Source: Larus michahellis
Lineage: Eukaryota; Chordata; Aves; Charadriiformes; Laridae
Reading direction: 5' to 3'
Assembly: GCF_964199755.1 (NCBI RefSeq)
Contig: NC_133899.1
Coordinates: 27,259,446 to 27,323,445 of the forward strand
Length of the DNA stretch: 64,000 nucleotides
In this document: piece by piece, positions 61,501 through 64,000 of the stretch
Layout of the letters: each line of letters opens with the position of its first letter
How positions within the stretch are numbered: the first letter of the stretch is position 1
Translations under genes and position numbers: made by a program
The notes under the pieces: generated by a model
What the model was told of the DNA's origin: nothing
What the model saw: only the letters and a program-made list of their open reading frames with translations
The model's database searches: none

Positions 61501-63014
61501 GTGCTAAGAGATGAAGTAAGGAGAAGGAAGAGGACTGTAAATAAGCTCTGCCACTGAAGGAAATATTTATAAAAACAGTCTCTGAAATAGGTAACCAGTC
61601 TCTTCCAACAGCTAATTCGGCACATATATATATATATATATAAAATTAAAGATGTCATTGCTTAACTGAGGCATTCACTTCTTGCAGGCTCATACTGAAG
61701 GGGTTTTTTTTCGGGAAGACAAAGAGTAAATCCCACACTGCACCATCACTCCTGCCTTTGCTGGGACGCACAACCCTCTCTGCCTTCTAAACAAGCCATC
61801 CTCGTGCTCAGGAAAAGGTAAGGCCTTTCTGAAAAGCCTAAGTTTTCTCTGAGATCTGTTTTCTGGAGATTAAGTTTATACCTGTAATAAACTAGTATAA
61901 TATTCAAAGTTTGTTGTTCTCTGGGCACACTTTGGTTTTATGACATTTGAATGACCACGGCTTAGCTGTACTCTTCACTATATGTAATACGTTTATAACT
62001 TGCAGTTTAATATTTTATTAAATGTATCAGGTTCACAATTCCCAGTAACTGCTGCTTGCATTTTTTTCCCACTTTAAAGTGTATCATAAAAGAAAATAGA
62101 ATTGAAATTAAAACAATACAGAAGTTATAAAAACCTCTATAAATATAGTCTGTATTTCTATGGCCATTACCTCATTTTACACTTCAGACTTATCTTTGGG
62201 TGACAGGAAGCCGAAATCCTGAAATGGCTTAGTTAGGCTGAAAATCTTATTTAATAAAGTTCTGCTGAAGAAATATAAGCAAATGTTATTGGCTTCCACA
62301 AGAACCAGACATGTGAAGTCAATGGCGAATTTTACTCTGCAAATTACAACCATATGCAAGAACGTAAGTGACAGATGGAAGAATAACCGTGACCATTTTT
62401 TGCATCATTTCTGAGGTCGCCCTGAAAGTCCCTCCGTCCCCAAAATGTACTTTTGCGAAAAAATCTATATATTCACCTGTTCCAGACAGAGTCTAATGAA
62501 AGACAGCCATTGCCTGGACAACGTGCATATTGACACAGCACCCAGACACACGCCGGGAAAACAGACCTGGCTGATGGAAGACACAGCAAGCTCTAATTTG
62601 GAGTACACAGAACCACGCCGAACAGCAGCAATGCAAACTGCTGAAAATTTCAGCATTTAAAATAAAAAAAAAACCAACCCACCAAAAGCCCCAAATTCTT
62701 CACTGGATTAAATTGCTTTTGAAGAGGCTCCCGGCACCAGAGTTTGTGCACAGCATGCAAAAGGGGACAATGACGTAGTTTAAAGGAATTCCTGACGTGA
62801 ACAACACGCAGCGCTGGAGCAGCCCGGGCTGCCAGGCTGAGAGCAAACGGGATGTTTGCTCCTCCCGGGATGGGCAAAGTTGAACGTACCGGTGTGGTGC
62901 CAAAGAAGAACCACAGCCATTGGTAGGTAAACAGGGGAAACATTTCTTTTGTTGTGGTAATATAACGATTCAAGAGAATAGATTGAAAATGATTTTGTAA
63001 CTTACAAAACAGAA
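58541..63014. other. noncoding stretch, no gene seen
   Basis: 58.55-58.9 kb and 59.6-60.1 kb are GC-rich with overlapping frames up to 154 codons (minus 58556-59020) and no domain. 59.1-59.5 kb and 61.9-62.4 kb are AT-rich. An (AT)n run at 61624-61642 and an A-rich tract near 62.66 kb are the only simple repeats. No transposon was recognised. Confidence 0.5.
61624..61642. repeat. (AT)n microsatellite, 19 bases
   Basis: Nine and a half uninterrupted AT units. Confidence 0.9.
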
Positions 63015-63160
63015 AGATATGGTGATCCCTGCCAGAGCCCATTTGCCACCCTTTTCCCTTCACACTGGGTTTGGGGAGATCCTTCTGGGGTTCCTTGCCA
63101 TTGGTGCAGCACCCGAGTGCCCCAAAAGAGCTTAGTGTTATCTGCAAACTCAGCAAAAAC
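63015..63160 (-). mobile_element. ancient CR1-like ORF2 fragment
   Basis: The minus-strand translation carries FAEFADNTKLF, a decayed form of the FADDTKL block that contains the catalytic Asp-Asp of CR1-clade reverse transcriptases, with the second Asp changed to Asn. It is followed at the nucleotide level by a 'ccagaaggatctccccaaac' and 'gggtggcaaatgggct' stretch typical of the coding just downstream. It resembles the older lineage seen at 3.6-4.7 kb, not the 43-58 kb subfamily. The ends are approximate. Confidence 0.65.
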
Positions 63161-63519
63161 TAGACGAGGTGGGCTCAAAATAGAAGAACAAAATGAAGAG
63201 GCCAGGAACAGAAGCCCATCGGCGAGCATAGCAAAGGTAAAGAAAGTTCATGTGCCATTAGAGTCAACACCATGCCTGCAACACAACGGGCTATGAATAA
63301 GGAGCAAAATTTATGGGGACTGTTGAATTATGCAGAAACATTTGTCCCTTGTCCACCAGTCTCAGAAACCACTTCTGGGCAGGAGCAGTACAAAGCAGTC
63401 TTTGGGCACATCCAGCACAGGGGTATGAAGACAAGTAGCAACTGGCCAACTTGATGTCTGCCTGTGGTGAAAAGTCTCCATGGATCATGGGAGAGCAACG
63501 AACTGTCACTGCCTGGGAG
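63161..63519. other. noncoding stretch between two CR1 pieces
   Basis: About 360 bases with short frames only (60 codons plus, 82 minus). It may contain further CR1 sequence too diverged to recognise. Nothing definite was seen. Confidence 0.4.
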
Positions 63520-63945
63520 GTTTGCAAGGCTTTTGGCACAATCTCATCACAGGATTATAACTGAATCTGGTGAGATATGAGCTGGAAGGGAGGGTGGAGA
63601 TGGGTGAAACACCAGGGTCACAGGGCAGTGGTGTGAAGTCTCCCAAGGTGAACGAGGAGAAATGCAGTTTTACACCTGAGAAGGAATAACCCCACACAAC
63701 GGGACAGGAGAAGAGAAGGTGAAGGAGTGATTCAATTACTGTCTTCAATTACCTGAAGGGTAGTTATGGAGAAGGCAGGGCCAGACTCTTGTCAGATGTG
63801 CCCTGTGAAGGGTAAAAAGGCAATGTTCACGAGCTGCAAGAAGGGAAACTTGAACTAGGCATAAGGAAAACAATGCTTTACCATGGGAGTAGTTAAGCAA
63901 GTTACCCAGATAGGGACTGTCAAGGGTGAGGAAGTGTGTGCGTGA
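63520..63945 (+). mobile_element. CR1 LINE fragment with internal deletions
   Basis: The plus strand follows a CR1 ORF2 to 3' UTR order: 'aaggcttttggcacaatctc', 'gatatgagctggaaggga', 'gcagtggtgtgaagtct', 'gagaaatgcagttttaca', 'gaggaataaccccacac', 'tgtcttcaattacctgaagg', 'ccagactcttgtcagatgtg', 'aaggcaatgttcacgagc' and 'cataaggaaaacaatgcttt'. Large pieces expected between these landmarks are missing, for example between 'gtgaagtct' and the 'aatgcag' segment, so the copy is internally deleted. It fades near the window end, just past 'agttacccagatagggactg', so its 3' tip is not identifiable here. Confidence 0.85.
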
Positions 63946-64000
63946 CACAGTAGCATACACATTGAGTAAATCGGATTAAATTCAGAATGAAGTTTTTCCT

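Noticed and set aside
1-64000. CRISPR arrays, operons, ribosome-binding sites, prophage or plasmid genes
   Set aside because: No spaced direct repeats, no prokaryotic gene density and no Shine-Dalgarno-linked frames. The CR1 copies show this is bird nuclear DNA.
1-64000. Endogenous retrovirus coding remnants
   Set aside because: No gag, protease, pol or env-like frames were recognised. Only one doubtful LTR-like segment was noted, near 48.2 kb.

Overview
The window looks like vertebrate, almost certainly bird, nuclear DNA with no recognisable protein-coding gene. The clearest evidence is the chicken repeat 1 (CR1) LINE copies. They include 5'-truncated 3' ends carrying the stock avian CR1 wording (for example the 'gaggtgttcaaggccaggct' and 'ggtttgggttggaagggacc' segments). 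They have no poly(A) tail, and where the 3' end survives it finishes in the ATTCTRTG-type octamer. There are no bacterial operons, tRNA clusters or dense ORFs. The longest open frame is about 260 codons and shows no family signature. The sequence reads as an intergenic or deep intronic stretch that alternates AT-rich blocks with short GC-rich blocks.

Layout: 1-3.6 kb, unique sequence with poly-T tracts. 3.6-4.7 kb, an old decayed CR1 ORF2 remnant on the plus strand. 4.7-11.9 kb, unique sequence with a GC-rich block near 7.4-8.5 kb, a perfect E-box palindrome at 8.59 kb and a CpG-rich block ending in a good splice donor at 10.7-11.05 kb. 11.9-12.2 kb and 14.7-14.85 kb, two CR1 3' ends. 15-33 kb, mostly unique sequence with simple repeats. 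33.4-34.2 kb, a possible noncoding exon, a small CR1 piece and an A30 tract. 34-43 kb, unique sequence. 43-58.5 kb, four CR1 copies that look like one younger subfamily, in both orientations, around an AT-rich block at 45.8-46.6 kb that is the best enhancer candidate in the window. 58.5-63 kb, unique sequence. 63-64 kb, two more degraded CR1 pieces on opposite strands.

No genes are seen working together. The functional candidates are regulatory (homeodomain-type palindrome, CRE, E-box, YY1/CTCF-like pair, CpG-rich block, G-quadruplex motifs) or possible noncoding exons. Each needs conservation or transcript data that the raw sequence cannot supply. I found no convincing novel biological system here. 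The interest ratings reflect that.
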